Shown here: positions 16,206 to 25,673 of the stretch, piece by piece
Layout of the letters: each line of letters opens with the position of its first letter
Position numbering within the stretch: position 1 is the first letter of the stretch
DNA from: Mesorhizobium sp. 65-26
Lineage (GTDB): Bacteria > Pseudomonadota > Alphaproteobacteria > Rhizobiales > Rhizobiaceae
Assembly (NCBI GenBank): GCA_001899205.1
Contig: MKVL01000005.1
Location: 59,335 to 123,334 of the forward strand
Length of the DNA: 64,000 bases
Reading direction: 5' to 3'
Notes under the pieces: model-generated
What the model saw: the letters and a program-made list of their open reading frames with translations, nothing else
Told to the model about the DNA's origin: nothing
The model's database searches: none
Translations under genes and position numbers: made by a program

Positions 16206-17510
16206 ATGCGTTTTTCGGGAGCGACCGACGGCGGACTGGAATCCTATCGCCACGCGCTCCACGAACTCCAGTGCTTCATCGGCGATCCGGTCGGCTCCGT
16301 CGATCGCGCGATCGCCGCCGATCCCGGTTTCGTCATGGCGCATGTGCTGAAGGGCTACCTGTTCGGCCTAGCGACCGAGCGCGAGGCGATGGCGGTCGCG
16401 CGCTCATGTCATGAGGCCGCGCTGCCATTGGGCGGGACGGCGGCTGAACAGGCGCATGTGGCGGCGCTCGGGCATCTCGCCTCCGGGCGCTGGCACGAAG
16501 CCTCGCGCGTCCTCGAGGACATCACCATCGACAACCCGCTCGACGCGCTGGCGCTTCAGGCGGGCCATCAGATCGACTTCTTCACCGGCAATGCCCGCAT
16601 GCTGCGCGACCGCATCGGCCGCGCCTTGCCGGCATGGCAGGCCGGCATGCCGGGGCACCATGCCATTCTCGGCATGCAGGCCTTCGGGCTGGAGGAAACC
16701 GGCGACTACGCGCGTGCGGAGAAATTCGGCCGCCAGGCGGTCGAGATAGAAGCACGCGACGGCTGGGCCCAGCATGCTGTCGCCCATGTCATGGAAATGC
16801 AGTGCCGGCAAAGGGATGGCATTGCCTGGATGCGCGCCAACCCGGAGGCCTGGACAAGGGAAAGCTTCCTCAAGATCCACAATTGGTGGCATCTGGCGCT
16901 GTTCCACTACGATCTGGGCGAGATCGACGAGGTGCTGTCGCTCTATGACGGGCCTATCTACGGCGCGCGCTCCGCGCTTTCGCTCAACATGGTCGACGCC
17001 TCGGCGATCCTGTGGCGGCTCCATCTTGGCGGCATCGATGTCGGTGACCGCTGGCAGGCTCTCGCCGCCAACTGGACGCCCAAGGCCGGCGCCGGCAACT
17101 ACGCCTTCAATGACGTCCATGCCATGATGGCCTTCGTCGGTGCCGGGCTCGACCGGCCGGCCCGGACCCTGCTCGAAACGCAGAACGAAACCATGCGAGG
17201 CGATGACGACAACGCCGCTTTCACACGCGATGTCGGCCACCCGCTGACGCTGGCGATCAAGGCGTTCGGCGAGGGAGACTATTCGGACGTCGTGCGCCGG
17301 ATCCGCCCGATCCTTGCGATCGCGCACCGCTTCGGCGGCAGCCACGCCCAACGCGATGTGATCGACCTGACCCTGATCGAAGCGGCCCTGCGCGCGGGCG
17401 ATGCGGCGCTCGCGGCCGCGCTGACGGCGGAGCGCGCCCTGGCGCGGCCGGGCAGTCCACTCTCCGGTTTGTTGTCGCGCCGGGCGGCCATGCTCGCCCC
17501 CGCGAATTGA
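16206..17510 (+). CDS. TPR-repeat protein, TTC38-like
   Basis: A 434-residue soluble helical protein built of degenerate TPR units, for example FVMAHVLKGYLFGLATEREAM, GYARAEKFGRQAVEIEARDGW-like and HNWWHLALFHYDLGEIDEVL. It resembles the tetratricopeptide repeat 38 family, whose bacterial members have no assigned activity. There is no signal peptide. It sits ten bases downstream of the LysE-type exporter, likely in one transcript, but a functional link is only inference. Confidence 0.75.
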   Translation: MRFSGATDGGLESYRHALHELQCFIGDPVGSVDRAIAADPGFVMAHVLKGYLFGLATEREAMAVARSCHEAALPLGGTAAEQAHVAALGHLASGRWHEASRVLEDITIDNPLDALALQAGHQIDFFTGNARMLRDRIGRALPAWQAGMPGHHAILGMQAFGLEETGDYARAEKFGRQAVEIEARDGWAQHAVAHVMEMQCRQRDGIAWMRANPEAWTRESFLKIHNWWHLALFHYDLGEIDEVLSLYDGPIYGARSALSLNMVDASAILWRLHLGGIDVGDRWQALAANWTPKAGAGNYAFNDVHAMMAFVGAGLDRPARTLLETQNETMRGDDDNAAFTRDVGHPLTLAIKAFGEGDYSDVVRRIRPILAIAHRFGGSHAQRDVIDLTLIEAALRAGDAALAAALTAERALARPGSPLSGLLSRRAAMLAPAN

Positions 17511-17549
17511 CCCCGGTCGGAACTTGCACTAGAAACTGGTCTCGCCAGA

Positions 17550-17570
17550 TTTTTTCGAGACTCGAAAAAA
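17550..17570. promoter_or_regulatory. 21-bp perfect palindrome upstream of xylB, probable operator
   Basis: Arms TTTTTTCGAG and CTCGAAAAAA flank a single central A. The site ends 22 bases before the xylB ATG and just before its GGAGG ribosome site at 17581. It is AT-rich with a CGAG core, as expected of a dimeric sugar-repressor site (LacI or ROK type). As an RNA hairpin it would be A-U dominated and lacks a terminal T tract, so an operator is more likely than a terminator. Confidence 0.6.
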
Positions 17571-17592
17571 ATAAGGCTTGGGAGGTAACAGC

Positions 17593-19047
<1,455 letters not shown>

Positions 19048-19088
19048 ATGGGCTTGAGGCACCTCGTAATCGCATGAGCGGGCGCGAG

Positions 19089-19250
19089 GCACCCCCCTCT
19101 GCCCTGCCGGGCATCTCCCCCGCAAGGGGGGAGATCAGCAGCTCCGGCGCAGCCGCATTATTTTCAACGCTGGCGATTGACGAAGGTCCGCGTGACGGCC
19201 GATCTCCCCCCTTGCGGGGGAGATGGCCGGCAGGCCAGAGGGGGGTGTCC
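19089..19250. repeat. Intergenic palindromic repeat, RIME-like (type A copy 1)
   Basis: Two inverted end modules (GCACCCCCCTCTGCCCTGCC... and ...CCAGAGGGGGGTG) each contain an inner hairpin, CTCCCCCGCAAGGGGGGAG and its counterpart CTCCCCCCTTGCGGGGGAG. About 65 bases of unrelated DNA lie between the hairpins. It falls just after the xylB stop. The same design recurs at 31464-31627. It resembles the rhizobial intergenic mosaic elements (RIME); the name is by resemblance. Confidence 0.85.
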
Positions 19251-19274
19251 CGCACCGCCCCTCCGCAATTGGCT

Positions 19275-19637
19275 TCACTGCGCCGGCACCTTGTCCAAAA
19301 ACCCGGTGACGCTCTTCAGGCGGCCATTCTCGATGACGCCGATGTCCGTGCCCTCGATCACCGACTCCGTACCCTCGGGCCCGAGGTTCCAGGAGAAGCG
19401 GATCGTGTCGGCAAAGCCGTCCGGCACACCCTTCAGCGAAAAACGGAAGCCGGCGAAACGCTGCTGCACGCCGTCGATCAGGGCGGCCACGCCGTCGTGG
19501 CCGTCGCCCTGCATGATCGGATCGCGATAGCTGACGTCACTGGTGAAAGCGGCGTCGAGCAGGGCCGAGCGGCGGGCCGCGTCGCGCTCGTTCCAGGCGG
19601 CGATGTAGTTCCGGGCGATGGTGTTCAGGTCGGTCAT
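19275..19637 (-). CDS. NTF2/SnoaL-like protein
   Basis: A 120-residue cone-fold protein (TIARNYIAAWNERDAARRSALLDAAF at the N-terminus is typical of SnoaL-like ketosteroid-isomerase-fold proteins). No signal peptide and no clearly assignable catalytic residues. The ATG at 19637 follows an AAGGA site with proper spacing; an ATG at 19646 is an alternative. It opposes xylB and xylA and has no evident metabolic link to them. Confidence 0.75.
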   Translation of the reverse strand: MTDLNTIARNYIAAWNERDAARRSALLDAAFTSDVSYRDPIMQGDGHDGVAALIDGVQQRFAGFRFSLKGVPDGFADTIRFSWNLGPEGTESVIEGTDIGVIENGRLKSVTGFLDKVPAQ

Positions 19638-19748
19638 GGTCTTCATCCTTCGTTGGATCGTTTCGACATGACCCTTTTGGCCGCATGAAAGAGTGAAACC
19701 AATTACGCCCGAGGTAATCGGGGCGGACTGTTCGAGAGGAAGGAAACC

Positions 19749-21074
19749 ATGAGCAGCGGATTTTTCGGCGACATCCAGAAGATCAAGTACGAAGGGCCGG
19801 ATTCGACCAATCCGCTGGCCTACCGGTTCTACAACCCGGACGAGGTCGTGGCCGGCAAGCGGCTCGAGGACCACCTGCGCTTCGCCGTCGCCTACTGGCA
19901 CTCCTTCGCCTGGCCGGGCGGCGACCCGTTCGGCGGCCAGACCTTCGACCGACCCTGGTTCCCCAAGGCGGGCGGCATCGACACGATGGAGTTGGCCAAG
20001 CTCAAGGCCGATGTTGCCTTCGAGATGTTTTCGCTGCTGGGCGCGCCATATTTCTGCTTCCACGACGCCGATGTCCGTCCGGAGGGCAAGGATTTCTCCG
20101 AAAGCGCCGCGCGCCTCGACGAGATCGCCGACTATTTTGCCGACAAGATGAAAAAGACCGGCGTGAAACTGCTGTGGGGCACGGCCAACCTCTTCTCGCA
20201 CCGTCGCTTCATGGCGGGCGCCGCCACCAATCCCGATCCGGACGTGTTCGCCTACGCCGCCGCAACAGTGAAGAGCTGTATCGACGTGACGAAGCGGCTG
20301 AAGGGCGAGAATTATGTGCTGTGGGGCGGACGCGAGGGCTATGAGACGCTGCTCAACACCGACCTTGCGCGCGAGCAGGAGCAGGCAGGCCGCTTCCTCA
20401 ACCTCGTCGTCGACTACAAGCACAAGATCGGCTTCAAGGGCACGATCCTGATCGAGCCGAAGCCGCAGGAACCGACCAAGCACCAGTATGACTACGACGT
20501 CGCCACGGTGTACGGCTTCCTCAAGCGCTTCGGGCTGGAGAAGGAAGTGAAGGTCAACATCGAGCAAGGCCATGCGATCCTCGCCGGCCATTCCTTCGAG
20601 CATGAGTTGGCCTTGGCGAACGCGCTGGGCATCTTCGGTTCTATCGACATGAACCGCAACGACTACCAGTCGGGCTGGGACACCGACCAGTTCCCCAACA
20701 ACGTGCCGGAAATGGCCTTGGCCTATTACCAAGTGCTGCAAGGCGGCGGCTTCAAGACCGGCGGTACCAATTTCGACGCCAAGCTCAGGCGCCAGTCGCT
20801 CGACCCGGAAGATCTCCTGATCGGTCATATCGGCGGCATGGACGCCTGCGCGCGCGGCCTCAAGGCGGCGGCAAAAATGATCGAGGACAAGGCGCTGTCC
20901 GGACCGCTCGCCGAACGCTACGCCGGCTGGACCACGGCCGAAGGCAAGGCGATGCTGTCGGGCAAGCGCACGCTGGAGGACATTGCCGAGCGCGTCGTGA
21001 AGAAGAAGATCGAGCCGCAGCCACGCTCGGGCCGACAGGAACTGCTGGAGAATATCGTCAACCGCTACGTCTGA
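19749..21074 (+). CDS. xylA: Xylose isomerase
   Basis: A 441-residue class II xylose isomerase converting D-xylose to D-xylulose. Recognisable blocks include [23 protein letters not shown] (active-site His/Phe/Trp), [21 protein letters not shown], metal-binding [17 protein letters not shown] and [30 protein letters not shown] ribosome site precedes the ATG. xylB lies 0.7 kb upstream on the same strand. No XylR or ABC xylose transporter genes are in the window. A short ATTAC-N7-GTAAT dyad at 19702-19718 lies in its promoter region. Confidence 0.97.
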   Translation: MSSGFFGDIQKIKYEGPDSTNPLAYRFYNPDEVVAGKRLEDHLRFAVAYWHSFAWPGGDPFGGQTFDRPWFPKAGGIDTMELAKLKADVAFEMFSLLGAPYFCFHDADVRPEGKDFSESAARLDEIADYFADKMKKTGVKLLWGTANLFSHRRFMAGAATNPDPDVFAYAAATVKSCIDVTKRLKGENYVLWGGREGYETLLNTDLAREQEQAGRFLNLVVDYKHKIGFKGTILIEPKPQEPTKHQYDYDVATVYGFLKRFGLEKEVKVNIEQGHAILAGHSFEHELALANALGIFGSIDMNRNDYQSGWDTDQFPNNVPEMALAYYQVLQGGGFKTGGTNFDAKLRRQSLDPEDLLIGHIGGMDACARGLKAAAKMIEDKALSGPLAERYAGWTTAEGKAMLSGKRTLEDIAERVVKKKIEPQPRSGRQELLENIVNRYV

Positions 21075-21172
21075 GGACGATCTCCTTCTGGACAGAAACC
21101 CGCCGCGCGTGGCCGAAGCCACGCCGGCAGTGCTCTGCTATCTCTCCCGCCTCGCGGACGGGAGAGATGGGA

Positions 21173-21664
21173 ATGGCAGAACGCCACATAGAGCTGCGCG
21201 CCGCGCAGGCGAGCGACGTCGCGGCCTTGAAACAGGTGCTTCGCGACACGTTCGAGGGCACCTGGCTGCCGCATATCACTCCGGCTTCGGCACGGCGCTA
21301 TGCGGAGCAGGATATCGGCAACCGCTACGTCGACCGGAGCTGGCAGGGTTTCGTCGTGGCCGAGGTCGATGGCGAGGTTGCCGGGCTGCTGCACAGGCGC
21401 GGCGATTTCATCGAGGCACTGCACGTGCGGGCAAGCCACCAGGGCTGGGGCATCGGGCGGCGGCTGCTTTCGCACGCAGAACAGGCAATGGCGGCTGAAG
21501 GTTTCGCCCAGGCCAGGCTGGAAACCGATACGTTCAACGTGCCCGCCCAGACGCTCTACAAGGCTGTCGGCTATGTCGAGAAGGACCGCTATCCCGATGA
21601 CGAATGGGACAGCGGCTTCACCACGATTCTGTTCGAAAAGAAGTTCGGTGGGCCTATGTCCTGA
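21173..21664 (+). CDS. GNAT family N-acetyltransferase
   Basis: A 163-residue GNAT protein. The acetyl-CoA motif is RASHQGWGIGRRLLSHAEQ (Q/R-x2-G-x-G/A), followed by ARLETDTFNVPAQTLYKAVGYVEK, typical of RimI-like enzymes. The substrate is not predictable. ATG 21173 is preferred over 21167, because a GGGAGAG site lies at proper distance from the second ATG only. It follows xylA by about 100 bases on the same strand. Confidence 0.85.
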   Translation: MAERHIELRAAQASDVAALKQVLRDTFEGTWLPHITPASARRYAEQDIGNRYVDRSWQGFVVAEVDGEVAGLLHRRGDFIEALHVRASHQGWGIGRRLLSHAEQAMAAEGFAQARLETDTFNVPAQTLYKAVGYVEKDRYPDDEWDSGFTTILFEKKFGGPMS

Positions 21665-21826
21665 GCGCTCGCCACACCCGAAAAAGCATCCTCGCGCGCG
21701 CCCTCGGACGAGACAAGTTTTTGCCCCTACCGGCCCCTCAATGGCCTCGCTCCTGCCTTCAAACAGCCGTCACGTATCTCGTATAGTGTGCGGCGTGGCG
21801 AGAAAGGAAGAAGGAGGCGAACCGAT

Positions 21827-22036
21827 ATGCAGCAAGAGCGCGAAATCGACGCCCTGCTCTCGCCTGGCGAGACCGGATCGATCATCGACCGGCTGATGGC
21901 GCTGCCATATTCGAAGGATGGCGCGCGGCAGATGAACGAATGGGATCGTGCGGTGGCCAGCCGTTTCGAAGCGCATCTCGCCCGGCAGATGCGCTCCCAG
22001 ATCGACGGCGCCGGCGAGCAGCAGACCGCGGCCTAA
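21827..22036 (+). CDS. Conserved small hypothetical protein
   Basis: A 69-residue, charged, helical protein (MQQEREIDALLSPGETGSIIDRL...). It has an excellent AAGGAGG ribosome site at 21811-21817. No motif I recognise and no signal or membrane segment. Its stop is four bases before the displaced 3' end of the GlxA-type regulator gene at 22040, which marks the left border of the nuclease islet, so this gene is ancestral chromosome rather than part of the islet. Confidence 0.65.
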   Translation: MQQEREIDALLSPGETGSIIDRLMALPYSKDGARQMNEWDRAVASRFEAHLARQMRSQIDGAGEQQTAA

Positions 22037-22039
22037 GCA

Positions 22040-22119
22040 TTATCCCCGGCGAAGCCTGACCGGGGCTTCGCCGAAAGCTCTCGAAAACGCTCTGGAAAAA
22101 GCCGCAGCGGACGAGAATC
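22040..22119 (-). pseudogene. Displaced 3' end of GlxA-type regulator gene (left repeat of islet)
   Basis: On the minus strand this stretch reads in frame as the last 25 or so residues of the AraC/GlxA regulator, ending FGEAPVRLRRG and a TAA stop at 22042-22040. Bases 22047-22119 match 23683-23755 at 68 of 73 positions, and the internal differences are silent in the protein. This is the end the regulator gene probably had before the 1.6-kb islet was inserted. It now lacks a start. Confidence 0.75.
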
Positions 22120-22152
22120 TGCGAGTATCGATCAAGAGGCGTGTTGGACCAC

Positions 22153-23574
22153 CTAAATCGAGCTGCCAAGCAACTTCTCAAGATTAGCTGCACCCTCTAA
22201 GAAGAATGAATTTAGGGCTTCACGAACAGAAGCCGGAGTCTCGTGGATGTACGAGTGCACTCCTAGCTCCAGGAAGAAGAAGCCTGGTCCACTATAAACT
22301 GCCCTGTCATCTTCTCCCGGCACAAATACCTCGCCCCGTTTCAACATGATGTGCCGATCAACCATCTGCGGGAATGCCGAAAGCGCTCGCTTCACAGCCG
22401 AAAAATCGTCTGATTTGAATACGATAAGTGCGGAGAACATCACGTCAGGATTTATCCCGAAGTCCTTTATCGGCTTCGACAAATCGTCAGACGACGCCAA
22501 ATCCGACAGATAATCTATCGCGCTGTTCTGCGATCTGATTACTTTCATCGACGGCATTTTAGAGAAAACTGAAATAAGCTTTTCGAACGCTCCATCTCTT
22601 CCGGCAGAAACGACTTTTCCGTCCCTCTTGATCACATGTTTGCGCTCCCAACCCCATTCTCGTGTCCACTCGTCACCTGACTTAACTCGCCGATCGCCGA
22701 CAAGAAAGCTCCCCATGTAAGGCACGTAGTAGTCATAGTGATCCTTGTCGTAATGATCACTCGCTGTTAAATACATTACCTTCCTTACGTCAAATCCATA
22801 TATCTGCCCATCATCAAGAGCCCACCCATCGCCCAAAGATTTTTCAATATCTTTCGATGAGTATTCAGTTTCTTCTCTATTCGGAAACATATAATCTATA
22901 TAATATATATATTCATTTGATTTGTCGTTGTACCATATTGCTCGAATTCGCAAAAAATGATTATCTTTCAGTTTTATGGATTCCATTTCTTCAATTCGTC
23001 GCTCGATCGAACCGAAATGCATCCTGGCGGAAGAACCAATCCTATTCGATAAGCCAAAATGGTATCCCTTATAGTTGGCGACAAATCTGTTCGGCTCTGT
23101 CGTATTGCTTATGTTCCAGGAACTCTCAGCGGCTGACACAGGCATAAAGCGCTGAGCTATCGCCCAATTCTGTGGCGTCGACAGTAACCTTTCGACGTGA
23201 GTCGCATCCCAATAACCGGTCCGAAGTTCCGGTGTGCTCAATGCTTCCAGGCGGCCGATGAGGGCGGAAGAAACAGACGTGGAAGATATCAGGCAATATC
23301 CCGATGCCGAATGCTGCTTGCAGCTATCCAGTATGCTATCAATATCGTTGACACCCACGGCTCGGCCGGAGTTTGCAAAGTGCTTGCACTGGATCAACCA
23401 CTTCGTGGTAACTTTTCCGAAAATCGACCCAGAATCCTCATGGCATATGAGATCGCGACCACCGTCTGGCCCCACTCCAGACCATGTGACGTGATACCCG
23501 AGAGTGAACAAAATCTCTCTAATCAATAATTCAAACAGGATTCCGTCTTTCGGAAGCTCCTGAAAATTCAGCAC
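22153..23574 (-). CDS. Mrr-like restriction-endonuclease-fold protein in a low-GC islet
   Basis: A 473-residue protein with an N-terminal Mrr_cat-type nuclease domain. FELLIREILFTLGYHV is followed by GPDGGRDLI (D41) and KWLIQCKH (Q62, K64), the PD-(D/E)xK core. Residues 150-473 contain several Tyr/Asp-rich segments and no domain I can name; they may sense a ligand or invader. The GTG at 23574 has an AGGAG site nine bases upstream; an in-frame TTG at 23634 lacks one. GC is near 45 percent against over 60 for neighbours, so the gene is acquired. Its isolation between 73-bp repeats suggests a single-gene defence (anti-phage or anti-plasmid) cargo. Defence function is inference. Confidence 0.7.
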   Translation of the reverse strand: MLNFQELPKDGILFELLIREILFTLGYHVTWSGVGPDGGRDLICHEDSGSIFGKVTTKWLIQCKHFANSGRAVGVNDIDSILDSCKQHSASGYCLISSTSVSSALIGRLEALSTPELRTGYWDATHVERLLSTPQNWAIAQRFMPVSAAESSWNISNTTEPNRFVANYKGYHFGLSNRIGSSARMHFGSIERRIEEMESIKLKDNHFLRIRAIWYNDKSNEYIYYIDYMFPNREETEYSSKDIEKSLGDGWALDDGQIYGFDVRKVMYLTASDHYDKDHYDYYVPYMGSFLVGDRRVKSGDEWTREWGWERKHVIKRDGKVVSAGRDGAFEKLISVFSKMPSMKVIRSQNSAIDYLSDLASSDDLSKPIKDFGINPDVMFSALIVFKSDDFSAVKRALSAFPQMVDRHIMLKRGEVFVPGEDDRAVYSGPGFFFLELGVHSYIHETPASVREALNSFFLEGAANLEKLLGSSI

Positions 23575-23675
23575 TGTTATTTCTCCTATCCAAAACGAGA
23601 CTCGGAATTTTACTTGCGATGGGCAAATCGGCAACTACGTCTTAGCAAATCAATCGCTGAGACACTCAGGGGAGA

Positions 23676-24656
23676 CTAACTTCGGCGAAGCCTGACCGGC
23701 GCTTCGCCGAAAGCTCTCGAAAACGCTCTTGAGAACGCCGCTGCGGACGAGAATCCGGTTCGCCCGGCAATGTCGGCCATCGCCACCTTGGTGTCGACGA
23801 CGAGCCGCCGCGCCGCGCTGAGGCGGAGCCTGAGATAATAGGCGCCGGGCGTCTCGCCGATCGATTTGCGAAAAATGCTCTCCAGCGTCCGCGCCGTCAC
23901 CCCGGCGCGCTTGGCCACCGCGTCGATGGTGAGCGGCTGGTCGACATGCGCCTCCATCAGCCGAATCGCCTGCGCCAGGCGCGGGTCGTAGCCATCGAGC
24001 CGGCCGAGCGAGACCAGCGGCTGGGCGTCGGTGGCCGAGCGCGCCTGGTCGTAGATGAACACGCTCGCCACATCGAGCGCGATCGCCATGCCGAGCCGGG
24101 TGCGCACGAGATGCAGCATCAGGTCGAAGGTCGGCGAGGCGCCGCCCGTGGTGAAGACGGGACCATCGATGACATAACGGTCCGGCCGCACGTCGACGCC
24201 CGGAAAGGCGGCGGAAAAGTCCTCCATGTCCTCCCAGTGGGTGGTGGCGCTGCGACCTTCCAGAAGGCCGGCGCGCGCCACCAGCCAGGTGCCGGCCTCG
24301 ACGCCGCCGCAGGCGCGCGCCGCACGCGCCGCCCTGCGCAGGCCGGCCAGCAGCGCCGAGGTCGTATAATTCTGCGTGCCGAAGCCGGCGACGACGACCA
24401 GCATGTCGGTCGGCTCGGCGGCGTCGAAGCGGCCGCTGACCGCCACCGGCAGGCCGCAGGTGGTGACCGGCGCCTCCCCCGTCACCGAGACCAGCTTGAA
24501 GTCGAACAGCGTCTCGCCGCAGATGCGATTGGCCGCGCGCAACGGGTCGACGGCGGAGGCCACGCACATGATGGACGACCCCGAGAACACCAGGAACGTC
24601 ACCCTGAGCCTTTCACGCTCGGCGCGAAAGATACTGGGCTTTTCGCTTTTGATCAT
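23676..24656 (-). CDS. GlxA/CdhR-type AraC-family regulator
   Basis: A 326-residue regulator. The N-terminal DJ-1/PfpI-like domain (about 15-195) includes the GFGTQNY segment. The C-terminal AraC DNA-binding domain (about 215-320) has two helix-turn-helix units (IDAVAKRAGVTARTLESIF and MADIAGRTGFSSAAAFSRAF). It is divergent from the BKACE gene with 79 bases between. In pseudomonads CdhR of this type activates carnitine catabolism, so it is the likely carnitine-responsive activator of the 24.7-31.4 kb operon. The start is at ATG 24656. Its last 25 or so codons come from a second allele delivered with the adjacent nuclease islet. Confidence 0.82.
   Translation of the reverse strand: MIKSEKPSIFRAERERLRVTFLVFSGSSIMCVASAVDPLRAANRICGETLFDFKLVSVTGEAPVTTCGLPVAVSGRFDAAEPTDMLVVVAGFGTQNYTTSALLAGLRRAARAARACGGVEAGTWLVARAGLLEGRSATTHWEDMEDFSAAFPGVDVRPDRYVIDGPVFTTGGASPTFDLMLHLVRTRLGMAIALDVASVFIYDQARSATDAQPLVSLGRLDGYDPRLAQAIRLMEAHVDQPLTIDAVAKRAGVTARTLESIFRKSIGETPGAYYLRLRLSAARRLVVDTKVAMADIAGRTGFSSAAAFSRAFSRAFGEAPVRLRRS
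23683..23755 (-). repeat. Right 73-bp direct repeat of the nuclease islet (inside regulator 3' end)
   Basis: Matches 22047-22119 at 68 of 73 bases in the same orientation. It encodes the present C-terminus of the GlxA-type regulator (FGEAPVRLRRS, stop TAG). The pair brackets 22120-23682, which contains only the nuclease gene. This is the arrangement left when an element integrates in a gene 3' end and supplies a replacement end. Confidence 0.8.
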
Positions 24657-24735
24657 GACATCTTCGTAAAACGCAAAACAGTTTCCGGCAAGTCGCGCGA
24701 TGCTGGCATCCTGTTTCGATTGGGAGGAGAAAACG

Positions 24736-25653
24736 ATGCCGCTTGCGATGAACCGCGAGGTCTTCATTACCTGTGCCGTGACCGGTTCCGGCGGCACGCA
24801 GGATCGCAGCCCGCACGTGCCGCGCTCGCCCAAGCAGATCGCCGAATCGGCGATCGACGCCGCCAAGGCCGGCGCCGCGATCGTCCATTGCCATGTGCGC
24901 GACCCCGAGACCGGCAAGCCGCGCCGCGACGTCCATCTCTACCGCGAAGTGACCGAGCGCATCCGCGACGCCAATGTCGACGTGGTGCTGAACCTCACCG
25001 CCGGCATGGGCGGCGACATGGTGTTCGGTTCGCCGGAAGCGCCGCTGCCGCTCAACGAGAAGGGCACCGACATGGGCGGCGCCACCAACCGCATGGAGCA
25101 TGTGCGCCAGTGCCTGCCCGAGATCTGCACGCTCGATTGCGGCACGATGAACTTCGCCGAGGCCGACTACGTCATGACCAACACGCCCGGCATGCTGCGC
25201 GCGATGGGCGGCATGATGACGGCGCTGGGCGTCAAGCCTGAGATCGAGGCCTTCGACACCGGGCATTTGTGGTTCGCAAAGCAGCTCGTCGAGGAGAAGG
25301 TGCTCAATCCCGACGCGCTGGTGCAGCTTTGCATGGGCGTGCCGTGGGGCGCGCCGGACGACCTCAACACCTTCATGGCCATGGTCAACAACGTGCCGTC
25401 GACCTGGAACTGGTCGGCTTTCTCGATCGGCCGCAACCAGATGGCCTATGCCGCGGCCGCGGTTCTGGCCGGCGGCAACGTCCGCGTCGGCCTGGAAGAC
25501 AATCTATGGCTGGACAAGGGCGTGCTGGCGACCAACGCGCAGCTCGTCGAGCGCGCGGCAAGCATCGTCACCAATCTCGGCGCGCGGGTGCTCGGGCCCG
25601 AGGAAGTGCGCAAGAAGCTCAATCTCACCAAGCGGGCGCCGATAGCAGCATAA
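24736..25653 (+). CDS. BKACE enzyme, dehydrocarnitine cleavage type
   Basis: A 305-residue beta-keto acid cleavage enzyme (DUF849). The zinc-binding VHCHVRD (H51, H53) and the later VGLEDNLW segment with the catalytic-site Glu are present. BKACE enzymes condense a beta-keto acid with acetyl-CoA. In carnitine catabolism the reaction is 3-dehydrocarnitine + acetyl-CoA to betainyl-CoA + acetoacetate. That substrate is inferred from the carnitine dehydrogenase and CaiD-like genes in the same operon and the CdhR-like regulator next to it. GGAGGAG precedes ATG 24736. Confidence 0.85.
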   Translation: MPLAMNREVFITCAVTGSGGTQDRSPHVPRSPKQIAESAIDAAKAGAAIVHCHVRDPETGKPRRDVHLYREVTERIRDANVDVVLNLTAGMGGDMVFGSPEAPLPLNEKGTDMGGATNRMEHVRQCLPEICTLDCGTMNFAEADYVMTNTPGMLRAMGGMMTALGVKPEIEAFDTGHLWFAKQLVEEKVLNPDALVQLCMGVPWGAPDDLNTFMAMVNNVPSTWNWSAFSIGRNQMAYAAAAVLAGGNVRVGLEDNLWLDKGVLATNAQLVERAASIVTNLGARVLGPEEVRKKLNLTKRAPIAA

Positions 25654-25673
25654 TCCGATCGCGGGAGGCAGGC

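Noticed and set aside
22857-23147. 96-codon plus frame within the islet
   Set aside because: Antisense to the nuclease gene, with no ribosome site or recognisable sequence.
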